Assembly: GCA_002437585.1 (NCBI GenBank)
Contig: DJQM01000059.1
Span: 28,934-92,933, forward strand
DNA: 64,000 nt
Source: Clostridiales bacterium UBA6386
GTDB lineage: Bacteria; Bacillota; Clostridia; Oscillospirales; Oscillospiraceae
Reading direction: 5' to 3'
Under the pieces are notes generated by a model. It did no database searches, was not told the origin of the DNA, and saw nothing but the letters and a program-made list of their open reading frames with translations. How positions within the stretch are numbered: position 1 is the stretch's first letter; the number at the start of each line of letters is the position of its first letter. The position numbers were made by a program, and so were the translations under genes. Positions 39,930 through 49,858 of this stretch are shown here, in pieces.

Positions 39930-40979
39930 ATGGATCACAAGAATTCCTTCTCCGCAAGCTACGCCGCCGCCGGCGTGGACATCACCGCCGGCTATCGGGC
40001 GGTAGAGCTGATGAAAAAGCATGTAGCCCGAACCCGGAACGCCGGGTGCCTGGACGATGTCGGCGGCTTCGGCGGCTGCTTCGGCCTGCCCACCGGCCTG
40101 GAGGAGCCGGTGCTGGTCTCCGGCACTGACGGCTGCGGCACCAAGGTCAAGCTGGCCATCCTCATGAACAGGCACGACACCATCGGCATTGACTGCGTGG
40201 CCATGTGCGTCAACGACATTATCTGCGTGGGCGCAAAGCCTCTGTTCTTCCTGGACTATATCGCCTGCGGCAGGAACGTGCCCGAAAAAATTGCCCAGAT
40301 TGTAGGCGGCGTGGCCGAGGGCTGCGTCCAGTCCGGAGCGGCACTCATCGGCGGCGAGACCGCCGAGCACCCGGGCATGATGCCTGCGGAGGACTATGAC
40401 CTGGCGGGCTTCGCCGTGGGCATTGTGGACAAAAAGAAGATCATCGACCATACCCGGATGGAAGCCGGGGACGTGGTCATCGCCCTGCCCTCCACCGGCA
40501 TTCACTCCAACGGCTTCTCCCTGTGCCGGAAGGTCTTCGACATCGATCATAATAACCCGGAGCTGTATGTGCCCCGGCAGGAGCTTGACGGGAAGACCAT
40601 TGCCGAGGCTCTGCTGGTTCCCACCAAAATCTACGTCAAGCCCGTGCTGGCACTGCTGGAGAAGGTGGACGTGAAGGGCATCAGCCACATCACCGGCGGC
40701 GGCTTTTACGAGAATATCCCCCGCTCCATTCCCGATGGCCTGTGCGCCCGGATCGACAGAGCCAGCGTCAAAGTGCTGCCCATTTTCGACGTGATCGCCA
40801 AGTGGGGCAGCATTCCTGAGCGGGATATGTTCAACACCTATAACATGGGCGTGGGCATGAGCGTTGTGGTGCCCCGTGCTCAGGAGCAGGAAGCCCTGGA
40901 CATCCTGAAAGCAAACGGCGTGGACGCTTATCCCATGGGTGTCATCGTCAAAGGGGAAGAAAAGGTGGTTCTCCAGTGA
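39930..40979 (+). CDS. purM: Phosphoribosylformylglycinamidine cyclo-ligase (AIR synthetase)
   Basis: A 349-residue PurM, cyclising FGAM to AIR with ATP. Conserved YAAAGVDITAGYRAV at the start, FGGCFGLP, SGTDGCGTKVKLA, and ALIGGETAEHPGMM are all visible. AAGGAG upstream of the ATG. Overlaps purN by four bases at GTGA. Confidence 0.97.
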   Translation: MDHKNSFSASYAAAGVDITAGYRAVELMKKHVARTRNAGCLDDVGGFGGCFGLPTGLEEPVLVSGTDGCGTKVKLAILMNRHDTIGIDCVAMCVNDIICVGAKPLFFLDYIACGRNVPEKIAQIVGGVAEGCVQSGAALIGGETAEHPGMMPAEDYDLAGFAVGIVDKKKIIDHTRMEAGDVVIALPSTGIHSNGFSLCRKVFDIDHNNPELYVPRQELDGKTIAEALLVPTKIYVKPVLALLEKVDVKGISHITGGGFYENIPRSIPDGLCARIDRASVKVLPIFDVIAKWGSIPERDMFNTYNMGVGMSVVVPRAQEQEALDILKANGVDAYPMGVIVKGEEKVVLQ

Positions 40980-41575
40980 AAACCAGAATCGCGGTTTTTG
41001 TCTCCGGCGGCGGCACCAACCTTCAGGCCTTGATCGACGCTCAGGGAAAGGTACTGAAAAGCGGCGAAATTGCCCTGGTGGTGGCGAACAACGCCGGTGC
41101 CTATGCCCTGGAGCGGGCGAAAAAGGCGGGGATTCCCACCGCCGTGGTGCTCAAAAAAGAGTGCGGCTCTCAGGCGGCCTTTGAGGAAAGGCTCAAGGAA
41201 GTCCTGGCCGAGCACGGCATTGAGGTCATCATTCTGGCAGGCTTTCTGACCATTCTCACGGAAGCCTTCACATCTTGCTACCCCAGAAGGATTCTGAACG
41301 TCCACCCCAGTCTGATCCCCTCCTTCTGCGGGGCGGGCTTCTACGGACTGCGGGTACACGAGGCGGCTCTGAACTATGGTGTAAAAGTCACCGGTGCCAC
41401 GGTGCACTTCGTCAACGAGATTCCCGACGGCGGCGAGATCATCGCCCAGAAGGCCGTCTGTATCGAGCCCGGCGACACGCCGGAAGTTCTGCAGCGGCGG
41501 GTTATGGAGCAGGCCGAGTGGGTGCTCCTGCCCCAGGCGGCGGAAGCCGTCTGCGCCGGATTGCAGGGAAAATAA
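40976..41575 (+). CDS. purN: Phosphoribosylglycinamide formyltransferase
   Basis: A 199-residue PurN, transferring formyl from 10-formyl-THF to GAR. Starts at GTG inside the purM stop (GTGA), so it is translationally coupled. FVSGGGTNLQALID is the phosphate loop; the catalytic Asn/His appear in ILNVHPSLIPSFCG and the Asp in IPDGGEII. Requires 10-formyl-THF, the cofactor whose shortage the upstream riboswitch senses. Confidence 0.96.
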   Translation: MKTRIAVFVSGGGTNLQALIDAQGKVLKSGEIALVVANNAGAYALERAKKAGIPTAVVLKKECGSQAAFEERLKEVLAEHGIEVIILAGFLTILTEAFTSCYPRRILNVHPSLIPSFCGAGFYGLRVHEAALNYGVKVTGATVHFVNEIPDGGEIIAQKAVCIEPGDTPEVLQRRVMEQAEWVLLPQAAEAVCAGLQGK

Positions 41576-41587
41576 GGGAGGCTGCAT

Positions 41588-42313
41588 ATGAACGTCTATG
41601 AAATCAAGACCATGGCTGAACGGCTGGCGGGAAACCGCTACCCCGGCCGGGGCATTGTCCTGGGGGTGACCCCGGAGGGCAGCCAGGCCGTGGCCGCCTA
41701 CTTCATCATGGGGCGCAGCGTCAATTCCCGGAACCGGGTGTTTGTCCGGGAGCCGGACGGCATCCGCACGGAAGCCTACGATCCCAGCCTGATGCAGGAT
41801 CCCCACCTCATTATCTACCATCCTGTCCGGGAGATCGGACAGGGTCTCATCGTCACCAACGGCGACCAGACCGACACCATCCGGGAATTTCTTGCCAAGG
41901 GGGAAAGCTGGGAGGCAGCCCTTCGTACCCGGCAGTTTGAGGACGACGATCCCAACTGGACGCCCCGGATTTCCGGCATTCAGGCCGGGGACGGCAGCTA
42001 CAGAATGTCCATTCTGAAAGCCGCCGATCCGGAAGGGACGGAATGCGTCCGGTACTTCTACGAGTACCCCGCCTCTGCCGGCCTGGGGCACTTCCTGCAC
42101 ACCTACGTCCGCGACGGCAATCCGGTGATCCCCACCTTCCAGGGGGAGCCGGAGCGCACCGCCATCCCCGACGACATTGACGACTTTACCGACGAGCTGT
42201 GGAGCAATCTGGATGCAGATAACAAAATCTCCCTGTTTGTCCGGTACACGAACCTGAAAACCGGCGAAATTCAGCAGAGGATCCGCAACAAGCACCTGGA
42301 GGTCACGAAATGA
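41588..42313 (+). CDS. purO: PurO-type IMP cyclohydrolase
   Basis: A 241-residue protein of the IMP cyclohydrolase family first known from archaea (PurO), which closes FAICAR to IMP. Family segments include RYPGRGIVLGVTPEGS near the N-terminus, YFIMGRSVNSRNRVF, and the late PASAGLGHFLHTY. GGGAGG precedes the ATG. It overlaps the AICAR transformylase by four bases (ATGA). Together the pair does the work of bifunctional PurH in most bacteria. Confidence 0.88.
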   Translation: MNVYEIKTMAERLAGNRYPGRGIVLGVTPEGSQAVAAYFIMGRSVNSRNRVFVREPDGIRTEAYDPSLMQDPHLIIYHPVREIGQGLIVTNGDQTDTIREFLAKGESWEAALRTRQFEDDDPNWTPRISGIQAGDGSYRMSILKAADPEGTECVRYFYEYPASAGLGHFLHTYVRDGNPVIPTFQGEPERTAIPDDIDDFTDELWSNLDADNKISLFVRYTNLKTGEIQQRIRNKHLEVTK

Positions 42314-43494
42314 AAGAATTTGCCCTGAAATACGGCTGCAATCCCAACCAGAAGCCCGCCTCCATTTACATGGCCGACGGCTCTGACCTGCCCATCACCA
42401 TCCTGAACGGCCGTCCGGGCTACATCAATTTCCTGGACGCGCTGAACGCCTGGCAGCTGGTGAAGGAACTGAAGGAGGCCACCGGCATGGCTTCCGCCGC
42501 CTCCTTCAAGCATGTTTCCCCCACCTCCGCCGCCGTGGGAAGGCCTTTGCCCGACAGCCTGAAAAAAGCCTGCTTCGTAGACGACGTGCCGGAGCTGGAC
42601 GCAAGCCCTCTGGCCTGCGCCTACGCCCGGGCCCGGGGCACCGACCGGATGTGCTCCTTCGGCGACTGGGCGGCACTGAGCGACGTGTGCGACGGAACCA
42701 CCGCCAGGCTCATTGCCCGGGAGGTTTCCGACGGTGTCATCGCTCCCGGCTACACGGAAGAAGCCCTGGCCATTCTGAAAGCCAAGCGCAAGGGCGGCTA
42801 CAACGTGGTGGCCATTGACCCCGGCTACGTTCCCGCCGAGCAGGAGACCAAGCAGGTCTTCGGCATTACCTTCCAGCAAGGCAGAAACAATTTCAAGATC
42901 GGCCCGGAGCTTCTGAAAAACATCGTCACCGAGAATAAGGTTCTTCCGGAATCGGCGAAAACCGACCTGGTGATCGCCCTGATCACCCTGAAATACACCC
43001 AGTCCAATTCCGTCTGCTTTGCCTATGACGGCCAGGCCGTGGGGGTGGGCGCGGGACAGCAGTCCCGGATCCACTGCACCCGACTGGCAGGCTCCAAGGC
43101 GGACACCTTCTTCCTGCGCCAGCACCCCAAGACCCTGAATCTGCCCTTCCGGGAAGACCTGGGTCGGCCGGGTCGGGACAACGTCATTGACGGCTATATC
43201 AACGGCAATGAGGAGGACGTGTGCGCCGAGGGCATCTGGCAGAATTATTTCACCCGACAGCCGGAACGGCTGACTGAGGAGGACAAAAAAGCGTTCCTTG
43301 CCGGATTTGACGGAGTGGCTCTGGGTTCCGACGCCTTCTTCCCCTTCCCGGACAACATCAAGCGCGCCAAGGCCTCCGGCGTCCGCTACATCGCCCAGCC
43401 CGGCGGCTCCATCCGGGATGATCTGGTCATCGACGAGTGCAACAAGGACGGTATCGTCATGGCCTTCACCGGAATGAGATTGTTCCATCATTGA
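42310..43494 (+). CDS. Stand-alone AICAR transformylase
   Basis: A 394-residue phosphoribosylaminoimidazolecarboxamide formyltransferase equivalent to the C-terminal domain of PurH. It begins directly with FALKYGCNPNQKPASIY and carries the catalytic KHVSP (about residue 65), SDGVIAPGY and GAGQQSRIHC motifs; there is no cyclohydrolase domain. Converts AICAR and 10-formyl-THF to FAICAR, the substrate of the adjoining PurO. The ZTP riboswitch ligand is made from its substrate. A GTAGGGGC repeat follows before purD. Confidence 0.92.
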   Translation: MKEFALKYGCNPNQKPASIYMADGSDLPITILNGRPGYINFLDALNAWQLVKELKEATGMASAASFKHVSPTSAAVGRPLPDSLKKACFVDDVPELDASPLACAYARARGTDRMCSFGDWAALSDVCDGTTARLIAREVSDGVIAPGYTEEALAILKAKRKGGYNVVAIDPGYVPAEQETKQVFGITFQQGRNNFKIGPELLKNIVTENKVLPESAKTDLVIALITLKYTQSNSVCFAYDGQAVGVGAGQQSRIHCTRLAGSKADTFFLRQHPKTLNLPFREDLGRPGRDNVIDGYINGNEEDVCAEGIWQNYFTRQPERLTEEDKKAFLAGFDGVALGSDAFFPFPDNIKRAKASGVRYIAQPGGSIRDDLVIDECNKDGIVMAFTGMRLFHH

Positions 43495-43515
43495 GAAAAA
43501 CCTCAGTGCCAAGCA

Positions 43516-43609
43516 TGTAGGGGCGGCCACTGGCCGCCCGCCGAAAGCGAGCTATAAAAAGAAGCATCCAACCCGGCAGCATTGCGGGCGGCCAATGGCT
43601 GCCCCTACA
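43516..43609. repeat. Palindromic repeat, GTAGGGGC family, copy 3
   Basis: TGTAGGGGCGGCCACTGGCC ... GGCCAATGGCTGCCCCTACA, inverted ends around a 45-base core, in the middle of the purine operon between the AICAR transformylase and purD. It may fold strongly in the mRNA. Confidence 0.85.
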
Positions 43610-43644
43610 AGGTTTCCCGCCGGGTATCGAGAAAGGTGGACATT

Positions 43645-44910
43645 ATGAAGCTTATGGTCGTTGGCGGCGGCGGGCGGGAGCACGCCATCATCCGCTGCCT
43701 GAAAAGAAATCCCCAGGTTTCCGAAATTTTTGCCCTGCCCGGAAACGGGGGCATTGCCGCGGACGCGGCCTGCGTTCCCATCGGGGCTACGGATATTGAC
43801 GGCATTGTGAAATTCGCCGTGGAACACAAAATTGACTATGCCGTGGTGGCACCGGACGATCCGCTGGTCTCAGGCTGCGTGGACGCCCTGGAGGCGGCGG
43901 GCATTTCCTGCTTCGGCCCCCGGGCAAACGCCGCCGTCATCGAAGGCAGCAAGGTCTTCTCCAAGAATCTGATGAAAAAGTACGGCATTCCCACTGCCGG
44001 ATACGAGGTTTTTGACGATATGGACGCCGCCCTTCGGTATCTGGACGCCGCCCCCATGCCCACGGTCATCAAGGCCGACGGTCTGGCTCTGGGTAAGGGC
44101 GTGATCATCGCCCAGACCCGGCAGGAAGCGAAAAATGCCGTCAAATCCATGATGGCCGACAAGGTCTTCGGCCACAGCGGCGATCACATCGTCATTGAGG
44201 AATTTTTAACCGGCCCGGAGGTCAGCGTGCTGGCCTTCACCGACGGCAAGGTGGTAAAGCCTATGGTTTCCTCCATGGATCACAAGCGCATCGGCGACCA
44301 TGACCAGGGTCTGAACACCGGCGGCATGGGCACCGTAGCCCCCAACCCCTACTATACCGCCGACATTGCGGCTCAGTGCATGAAAGAAATTTTCCTTCCT
44401 ACCATCGCCGCCATGAATGCCGAGGGCCGCACCTTCCGGGGCTGCCTGTACTTTGGTCTCATGCTGACCCCCAATGGCCCCAAGGTTATTGAGTACAACT
44501 GCCGGTTCGGCGATCCGGAGACTCAGGTGGTGCTGCCGTTACTCGAAAGCGACCTGCTCACCGTCATGCGCGCCTGCACCGAGGGCACTCTGGAGAACAC
44601 CGAGGTCAGATTCTCTGATAAGCACGCCTGCTGCGTGATTCTGGCATCCCAGGGCTACCCCGTATCTTACAAGAAGGGCTTCCCCATCACCATGACTCCC
44701 GAGGCCGCCGCCCACACCTATGTGGCCGGGGCTAAGCTGGAAAACGGGATACTTGTCACCTCCGGCGGCCGGGTCACCGGCACCACCGCCCTGGCCGACT
44801 CTTTGCCAGAAGCCATCCGGCAGGCCTATCGGCTGTCCGACGGGGTGAAATTCGAGGGAGCCTACCGCAGAAGCGACATCGGCCAGCGGGCTCTGCAGGC
44901 AGGAAAATAA
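43645..44910 (+). CDS. purD: Phosphoribosylamine-glycine ligase (GAR synthetase)
   Basis: A 421-residue ATP-grasp enzyme joining glycine to phosphoribosylamine. N-terminal MKLMVVGGGGREHAI, ATP-grasp KADGLALGKGVIIA and HKRIGDHDQGLNTGGMG, and EYNCRFGDPETQVVLP are diagnostic. GAAAGGTGG upstream of ATG 43645. Fifth chemistry step gene in the operon. Confidence 0.97.
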   Translation: MKLMVVGGGGREHAIIRCLKRNPQVSEIFALPGNGGIAADAACVPIGATDIDGIVKFAVEHKIDYAVVAPDDPLVSGCVDALEAAGISCFGPRANAAVIEGSKVFSKNLMKKYGIPTAGYEVFDDMDAALRYLDAAPMPTVIKADGLALGKGVIIAQTRQEAKNAVKSMMADKVFGHSGDHIVIEEFLTGPEVSVLAFTDGKVVKPMVSSMDHKRIGDHDQGLNTGGMGTVAPNPYYTADIAAQCMKEIFLPTIAAMNAEGRTFRGCLYFGLMLTPNGPKVIEYNCRFGDPETQVVLPLLESDLLTVMRACTEGTLENTEVRFSDKHACCVILASQGYPVSYKKGFPITMTPEAAAHTYVAGAKLENGILVTSGGRVTGTTALADSLPEAIRQAYRLSDGVKFEGAYRRSDIGQRALQAGK

Positions 44911-44923
44911 GGGAGGACGCCAT

Positions 44924-47900
44924 ATGGTATATCGGGTTTATGTAGAGAAAAAGCCGGGTCAGGCTCAGGAGGCTCAGGGACTTCTGCGCCAGATCCGGGA
45001 CTTTTTGCAGATCCAGAATCTTACCGCCCTTCGGGTTCTGAACCGGTACGATGCGGAAGATATTGACGAACAGCTTTTCCGTTACGCGGTGAACACCGTG
45101 TTCTCCGAGCCTCAGGTGGATGATGTCCGCTACGACGTTCCCCGGGGGCAGACGGTTTTCGCCGTGGAGCCTCTGCCCGGCCAGTACGACCAGCGGGCGG
45201 ACTCCGCCGCCCAGTGCATCCAGATCATTTCCCAGGGCAGCCGGCCTGTGATCCGCACCGCCAAGGTGTACGTTCTCACCGGAGACCTGACCGCGGAGGA
45301 ACTGGCGGCTATCAAGAAGTATGTCATCAACGCCGTGGAAAGCCGGGAGGCCTCTCTGGACATGCCGGAGACCCTGGCGGTTCACTATGACACTCCCGAA
45401 ACCGTGGCCGCCGTCACGGGCTTTGCCGCCATGGACGAAAGCGCCCTTTCCGCCCTTCTCGACAGGCTGGGGCTTGCCATGGACTTAGACGACCTGAAAT
45501 TCCTTCAGGCCTATTTCCGGGACACCGAGCACCGGGATCCCACCATCACCGAAATTCGGGTGGTGGACACCTATTGGTCTGACCACTGCCGCCACACCAC
45601 CTTCTCCACCCATCTGGACGGCGTCACCATTCACGACGCCGACGTGCAGGCGGCGTATGGGCAGTACCTGGCCGCCCGGACGGCGGTCTACGGCGCGGAA
45701 AAGGCCGCCCTGCGACCCCAGACCCTGATGGACATCGCCACCATCGGCGCAAAATATCTCAAAAAGCAGGGCAAGCTCCCCGAGCTGGACGAAAGCGAGG
45801 AGATCAACGCCTGCTCCATCCACGTCACCGCCAATGTGAGCGGCGAAGACCAGGACTGGCTGCTGATGTTCAAGAACGAGACCCACAACCACCCCACGGA
45901 AATCGAGCCCTTCGGCGGAGCCGCCACCTGCATCGGCGGCTGCATCCGGGATCCGCTGTCCGGCCGGACCTATGTCCACCAGGCCATGCGGGTCACCGGC
46001 GCAGGCGACCCCCGGGCCCCTCTGAAGGACACCCTGCCCGGCAAGCTTCCTCAGCGGAAGCTCTGCCAGACCGCCGCCGCGGGCTACTCCAGCTACGGCA
46101 ACCAGATTGGCCTGGCCACCGGTCATGTGGCGGAGCTTTATCACGAGGGCTTCATCGCCAAGCGTCTGGAATGCGGCGCGGTGGTGGCTGCCGCTCCTGC
46201 GGAAAATGTCCGCCGGGAGTGCCCTGCCCCCAGTGACGTAGTGATCCTGCTGGGCGGCCGTACCGGCCGGGACGGCATCGGCGGCGCTACCGGCTCCTCC
46301 AAGAGCCACAATCTGAAGTCCCTGACCGCCATGGCCTCCGAGGTTCAGAAGGGCAACGCCCCCGAGGAGCGGAAGATCCAGCGGCTGTTCCGAAACAGCA
46401 GGGTGACCCGGCTCATCAAACGCTGCAACGACTTCGGTGCCGGCGGCGTATCCGTGGCCATCGGCGAGCTGGCCGACGGCCTGCGCATTGACCTGGACGC
46501 GGTGCGCAAAAAGTACGAGGGTCTGGACGGCACGGAGCTGGCCATTTCCGAATCCCAGGAGCGGATGGCGGTGGTGGTAGCCCCGGGGGACGCAGAGGCC
46601 TTTATTGCCGCCGCCCGGGAAGAGAATCTGGAGGCCTATCGGGTGGCCGTCGTCACCGGGAAGGCCCGGATGGTTATGTCCTGGAGGGGTCATGAGATTG
46701 CCAACCTTTCCCGGGCCTTTCTGAATACCAACGGCGCGGTAAAGCACGCCGCCGTGGAGGTTGCCGGCAGGAAGCGGCCCTTCGGCCTGATTTACGACGA
46801 TCCCATCGACCTGCGCACGCTTGCCGGTCAGCTGAAATTTGCCTCCCGGAGAGGCCTCATAGAGCGGTTCGATTCTACCGTCGGCGCGGGAAGCCTGCTC
46901 ATGCCCTTCGGCGGCAAAAATCAGGCCACCCCGGCTCAGGCCATGGCCGCCAAGCTGCCGGTGCTGCCCGGGGAGGATACCGACACCGCCAGCGTCATGG
47001 CCTGGGGCTGCGACCCGGATCTGCTGAGTGCCGACCCCTACCTGGGTGCCAAGGCCGCGGTGATCTCCTCTATAGCCAAAATCGTGGCCGCCGGCGCAGA
47101 CTACCAAAAGGCCTATCTGACCCTGCAGGAGTTCTTCGAGAAGCTGAGAAACGAGCCGGAGCGTTGGGGCAAGCCCTTCCAGGCTCTGCTGGGTGCCCTG
47201 GATGCCCAGCTCCACCTGGAGACCGCGGCCATCGGCGGCAAGGACTCCATGTCCGGTACCTTCCTCGATAAGGACGTGCCCCCCACTCTGATCTCCTTCG
47301 CCATCGCGCCGTTGAAGGCAGATGAAGTGATCTCCAATGAATTCAAGGAAGCCGGACACCCGGTGTACTTCTTCAATTGCGGAAGCTACGATGCCATGAA
47401 GGCCACCTGGGAGAAATTCCACGGCCTGTGCCAGGCCGGAAAGGTAAAGGCCGCCTACGCGGTAGACGCCGGCGGCGTTGCCGAGGCGGTGATGAAGATG
47501 TCCTTCGGCAATGACATCGGCTTTGCCGAGGCAGAGGGTGCCGTCCGGTACGACGGTCCCCGGTACGGCTCTCTCATTGCCGAGCTCACCGAGGACTGCG
47601 ATTTCGGTGAGAAAATCGGCCAGACCATCGCTGAGCCGGTGATCCGTTACCACGGGGACACCGCCGCTATTTCCGAGCTGTACGCCATCAATTCCGCCGT
47701 GCTGGAGAAGGTCTACCCCACCAAGACGGCGGAGACCCACAAACCCATTCCCACCTTCGATTATCAGGCCGCTTCTTATCCCGCCCCGGCGGTGAAGTGC
47801 GCCAGACCCAAGGTGTTCATTCCCGTATTCCCCGGCACCAACTGCGAGTACGACTCCGCCCGGGCGGTGGAGGCAGCGGGAGCCCAGGCGGAAATCTTAG

Positions 47901-48601
47901 TCATCCGGAACCTGACCGCCGAGGACGTAGTCCGCAGCGTGGAGCAGGCGGCGGCGAAGATTGCCGACAGCCAGATTGTTTTCCTGCCCGGCGGCTTTTC
48001 CGGCGGCGACGAGCCGGACGGCTCTGCCAAGTTCATCACCGCCTTCTTCCGGAATCCCGCCGTCAAGGAACAGGTGCGGAAGCTCCTGAACGACCGGGAT
48101 GGCCTGATGTGCGGCATCTGCAACGGCTTCCAGGCACTCATCAAGCTGGGGCTGGTGCCCTACGGCAAGATCATTGACACCGACGACACCTGCCCCACCC
48201 TGACCTTCAACACCATTGGCCGCCACCAGAGCCGGATCGTCCGGACCCGGGTGGCCTCCAACAAGAGCCCCTGGCTGAGCCTGACGAATGTGGGCGAGGT
48301 GTACAGCGTGCCCATTTCCCACGGCGAGGGCAAGTTCCTGGCCAGTGAGACCCTGATCCGGCAGCTGGCGGAAAACGGCCAGATTGCCACCCAGTACGTT
48401 GACCTGGAAGGCCATCCTACCATGGACGCCGCCTTCAACCCCAACGGCTCCGTGTGCGCCATCGAGGGCATTACCTCCCCCGACGGCCGGGTCTTCGGCA
48501 AGATGGGTCACAGTGAGCGTATCGGCAAGGCACTGTACCGGAACGTGCCCGGTCAGTACGATATCCGGATGTTTGAGGCCGCGGTCAAGTATTTTAAGTA
48601 A
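44924..48601 (+). CDS. purL: Phosphoribosylformylglycinamidine synthase, single chain
   Basis: A 1225-residue FGAM synthase combining a PurS-like N-terminal part, the two-module synthetase core and a C-terminal class I glutaminase (PurQ-like). Core motifs: DTYWSDHCRHTTF, LLMFKNETHNHPTEIEPFGG (split GGAATC...), and GGKDSMSGTF. The glutaminase begins KVFIPVFPGTNCEYDSA (about 965), has MCGICNGFQAL with the nucleophile Cys, and the SHGEGK histidine. This is the Clostridia/Bacteroidales long form (about 1200-1260). GGGAGG upstream. Last gene of the operon, followed by a strong terminator. Confidence 0.96.
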   Translation: MVYRVYVEKKPGQAQEAQGLLRQIRDFLQIQNLTALRVLNRYDAEDIDEQLFRYAVNTVFSEPQVDDVRYDVPRGQTVFAVEPLPGQYDQRADSAAQCIQIISQGSRPVIRTAKVYVLTGDLTAEELAAIKKYVINAVESREASLDMPETLAVHYDTPETVAAVTGFAAMDESALSALLDRLGLAMDLDDLKFLQAYFRDTEHRDPTITEIRVVDTYWSDHCRHTTFSTHLDGVTIHDADVQAAYGQYLAARTAVYGAEKAALRPQTLMDIATIGAKYLKKQGKLPELDESEEINACSIHVTANVSGEDQDWLLMFKNETHNHPTEIEPFGGAATCIGGCIRDPLSGRTYVHQAMRVTGAGDPRAPLKDTLPGKLPQRKLCQTAAAGYSSYGNQIGLATGHVAELYHEGFIAKRLECGAVVAAAPAENVRRECPAPSDVVILLGGRTGRDGIGGATGSSKSHNLKSLTAMASEVQKGNAPEERKIQRLFRNSRVTRLIKRCNDFGAGGVSVAIGELADGLRIDLDAVRKKYEGLDGTELAISESQERMAVVVAPGDAEAFIAAAREENLEAYRVAVVTGKARMVMSWRGHEIANLSRAFLNTNGAVKHAAVEVAGRKRPFGLIYDDPIDLRTLAGQLKFASRRGLIERFDSTVGAGSLLMPFGGKNQATPAQAMAAKLPVLPGEDTDTASVMAWGCDPDLLSADPYLGAKAAVISSIAKIVAAGADYQKAYLTLQEFFEKLRNEPERWGKPFQALLGALDAQLHLETAAIGGKDSMSGTFLDKDVPPTLISFAIAPLKADEVISNEFKEAGHPVYFFNCGSYDAMKATWEKFHGLCQAGKVKAAYAVDAGGVAEAVMKMSFGNDIGFAEAEGAVRYDGPRYGSLIAELTEDCDFGEKIGQTIAEPVIRYHGDTAAISELYAINSAVLEKVYPTKTAETHKPIPTFDYQAASYPAPAVKCARPKVFIPVFPGTNCEYDSARAVEAAGAQAEILVIRNLTAEDVVRSVEQAAAKIADSQIVFLPGGFSGGDEPDGSAKFITAFFRNPAVKEQVRKLLNDRDGLMCGICNGFQALIKLGLVPYGKIIDTDDTCPTLTFNTIGRHQSRIVRTRVASNKSPWLSLTNVGEVYSVPISHGEGKFLASETLIRQLAENGQIATQYVDLEGHPTMDAAFNPNGSVCAIEGITSPDGRVFGKMGHSERIGKALYRNVPGQYDIRMFEAAVKYFK

Positions 48602-48617
48602 AGACACAATAGGAAAC

Positions 48618-48653
48618 CCCGCCCGGGTGCGATGCACCCGGGCGGGAATTTTT
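48618..48653 (+). terminator. Terminator of the purine operon
   Basis: CCCGCCCGGGTGC/GCACCCGGGCGGG 13-bp stem with 3-nt loop and AATTTTT. Confidence 0.93.
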
Positions 48654-48692
48654 ATCGGTCATGCAGTTCTACTGAGGTTCTCGGAGAATCAA

Positions 48693-48787
48693 GGGAAGCT
48701 CTGAATAAATCATCTGCGGCTGGACAACGGATATTTTGTCCCGACTGCGCAGTTTGAAAAACTTGAAATACACACGGTAGTTCCCGT
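48693..48787. repeat. Truncated MITE-A copy next to the DUF4349 gene
   Basis: GGGAAGCTCTGAATAAATC followed by TCTGCGGCTGGACAACGGAT and GAAATACACACGGTAGTTCC, matching in order the element in hisC read from its right end. The second terminal repeat is missing; the sequence ends at the stop of the DUF4349 gene (48788-48790). Confidence 0.7.
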
Positions 48788-49708
48788 TTATGTTTCCTCT
48801 TTCTTTGCTTCCTTCGCGGCCTTTCTCCGGCGGCGCAGAGGACGGATGACCAGAACGACCGCCAGGATAACCACCGCCAGGACGATCAGGGTGGGCAGAG
48901 AAGTAATGAACCACACCAGCACATTCACGATGGTTTCGCCCACGCCCTTCAGGTTATCCCCGAAGCCCTTGGTGATCCGCTCCCAGATGCCCGGCTCCTC
49001 CACCGGGGTGTACTCCTGCACCTCGTCGATGGACAGGTACACCGTGGCGTAGTCGATCTGATTGTCATACAGCCGCTTCTGAGAGGTCGTGCTTTCCAGC
49101 TCAGAGCGCACCTCGGCCAGCCGATCCTCGATGGCCAGCAGGTCTTCCATATTCTCCGCCTGACTCAACAGCTCCAGCAGCCGGGTCTGCTCGGTTTCCA
49201 GTGCCTTCATCCGGCTCTCCGTGGCCACATAGGAAAGGGTCACGTCCTCCACGCTCTTGCTCTGGCTGACCAGGTTCGCAAGACCCCCCACGTCCTGGGT
49301 AAAAGCGTCCGCCTGGTCGGCGGGGATCCGGACGGTGAGACTGGCGCTGCGGTACCGGCGGCCGGTGCCGCTGCCGTTATAGATGTTCTGATCCTCCACA
49401 TAGCCGCCGAGCGAACCGATCTTCTCGTTCAGGGCGGCGGTCAAAGCGTCCAGGTCGTCGGTCTCCGCGCTGAGGTTCATGGTGATGATCCACTTCCGGC
49501 TCTCCGGCAGGGTCATTTCCGCGTTCGTGCTGCCGTTGTCCATAGCCCCGGAGGCGGATTCCGCCGCCATGGGAGCCTCCGCCATGTCCGCCGCCGTCAT
49601 ATCGTAACCGCGTTCCATGGTCTGGGCAGACTTGCTGCTGCCGCCGCAGCCGGCCAGCAGTGCCGCCAGCAGGGTCAGGCAAAGAAGCATCGATAAGTAC
49701 TTTTTCAT
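48788..49708 (-). CDS. DUF4349 lipoprotein
   Basis: A 306-residue lipoprotein: signal MKKYLSMLLCLTLLAALLA with lipobox AGC. A conserved DUF4349 domain (WIITMNLSAETDDLD..., RYRSASLTVRIPADQ) is followed by a coiled-coil stretch (ALETEQTRLLELLSQAENME) and a C-terminal membrane segment (about 265-290) with a Lys/Arg-rich tail. Topology suggests an outer-face sensor or scaffold fixed at both ends. Function unknown. The stop codon touches a truncated MITE-A. Confidence 0.85.
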   Translation of the reverse strand: MKKYLSMLLCLTLLAALLAGCGGSSKSAQTMERGYDMTAADMAEAPMAAESASGAMDNGSTNAEMTLPESRKWIITMNLSAETDDLDALTAALNEKIGSLGGYVEDQNIYNGSGTGRRYRSASLTVRIPADQADAFTQDVGGLANLVSQSKSVEDVTLSYVATESRMKALETEQTRLLELLSQAENMEDLLAIEDRLAEVRSELESTTSQKRLYDNQIDYATVYLSIDEVQEYTPVEEPGIWERITKGFGDNLKGVGETIVNVLVWFITSLPTLIVLAVVILAVVLVIRPLRRRRKAAKEAKKEET

Positions 49709-49858
49709 AATGATTTCCTCCTTTATTTTGGTTGCTTACTCCTATAGTCGACAACGGACGGCTCCGGTTGCAAAAACTGGAAAAATATTTTTTCTTTATC
49801 GTACCATGCTTTTGGTGTCCGCGCAAGAACTACTTGTGAAAACCGCATAAAAAAGGGG

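Noticed and set aside
45485..47740. A 751-residue minus-strand frame inside purL
   Set aside because: purL motifs cover the same bases in the other strand; the antisense frame has no recognisable domain.
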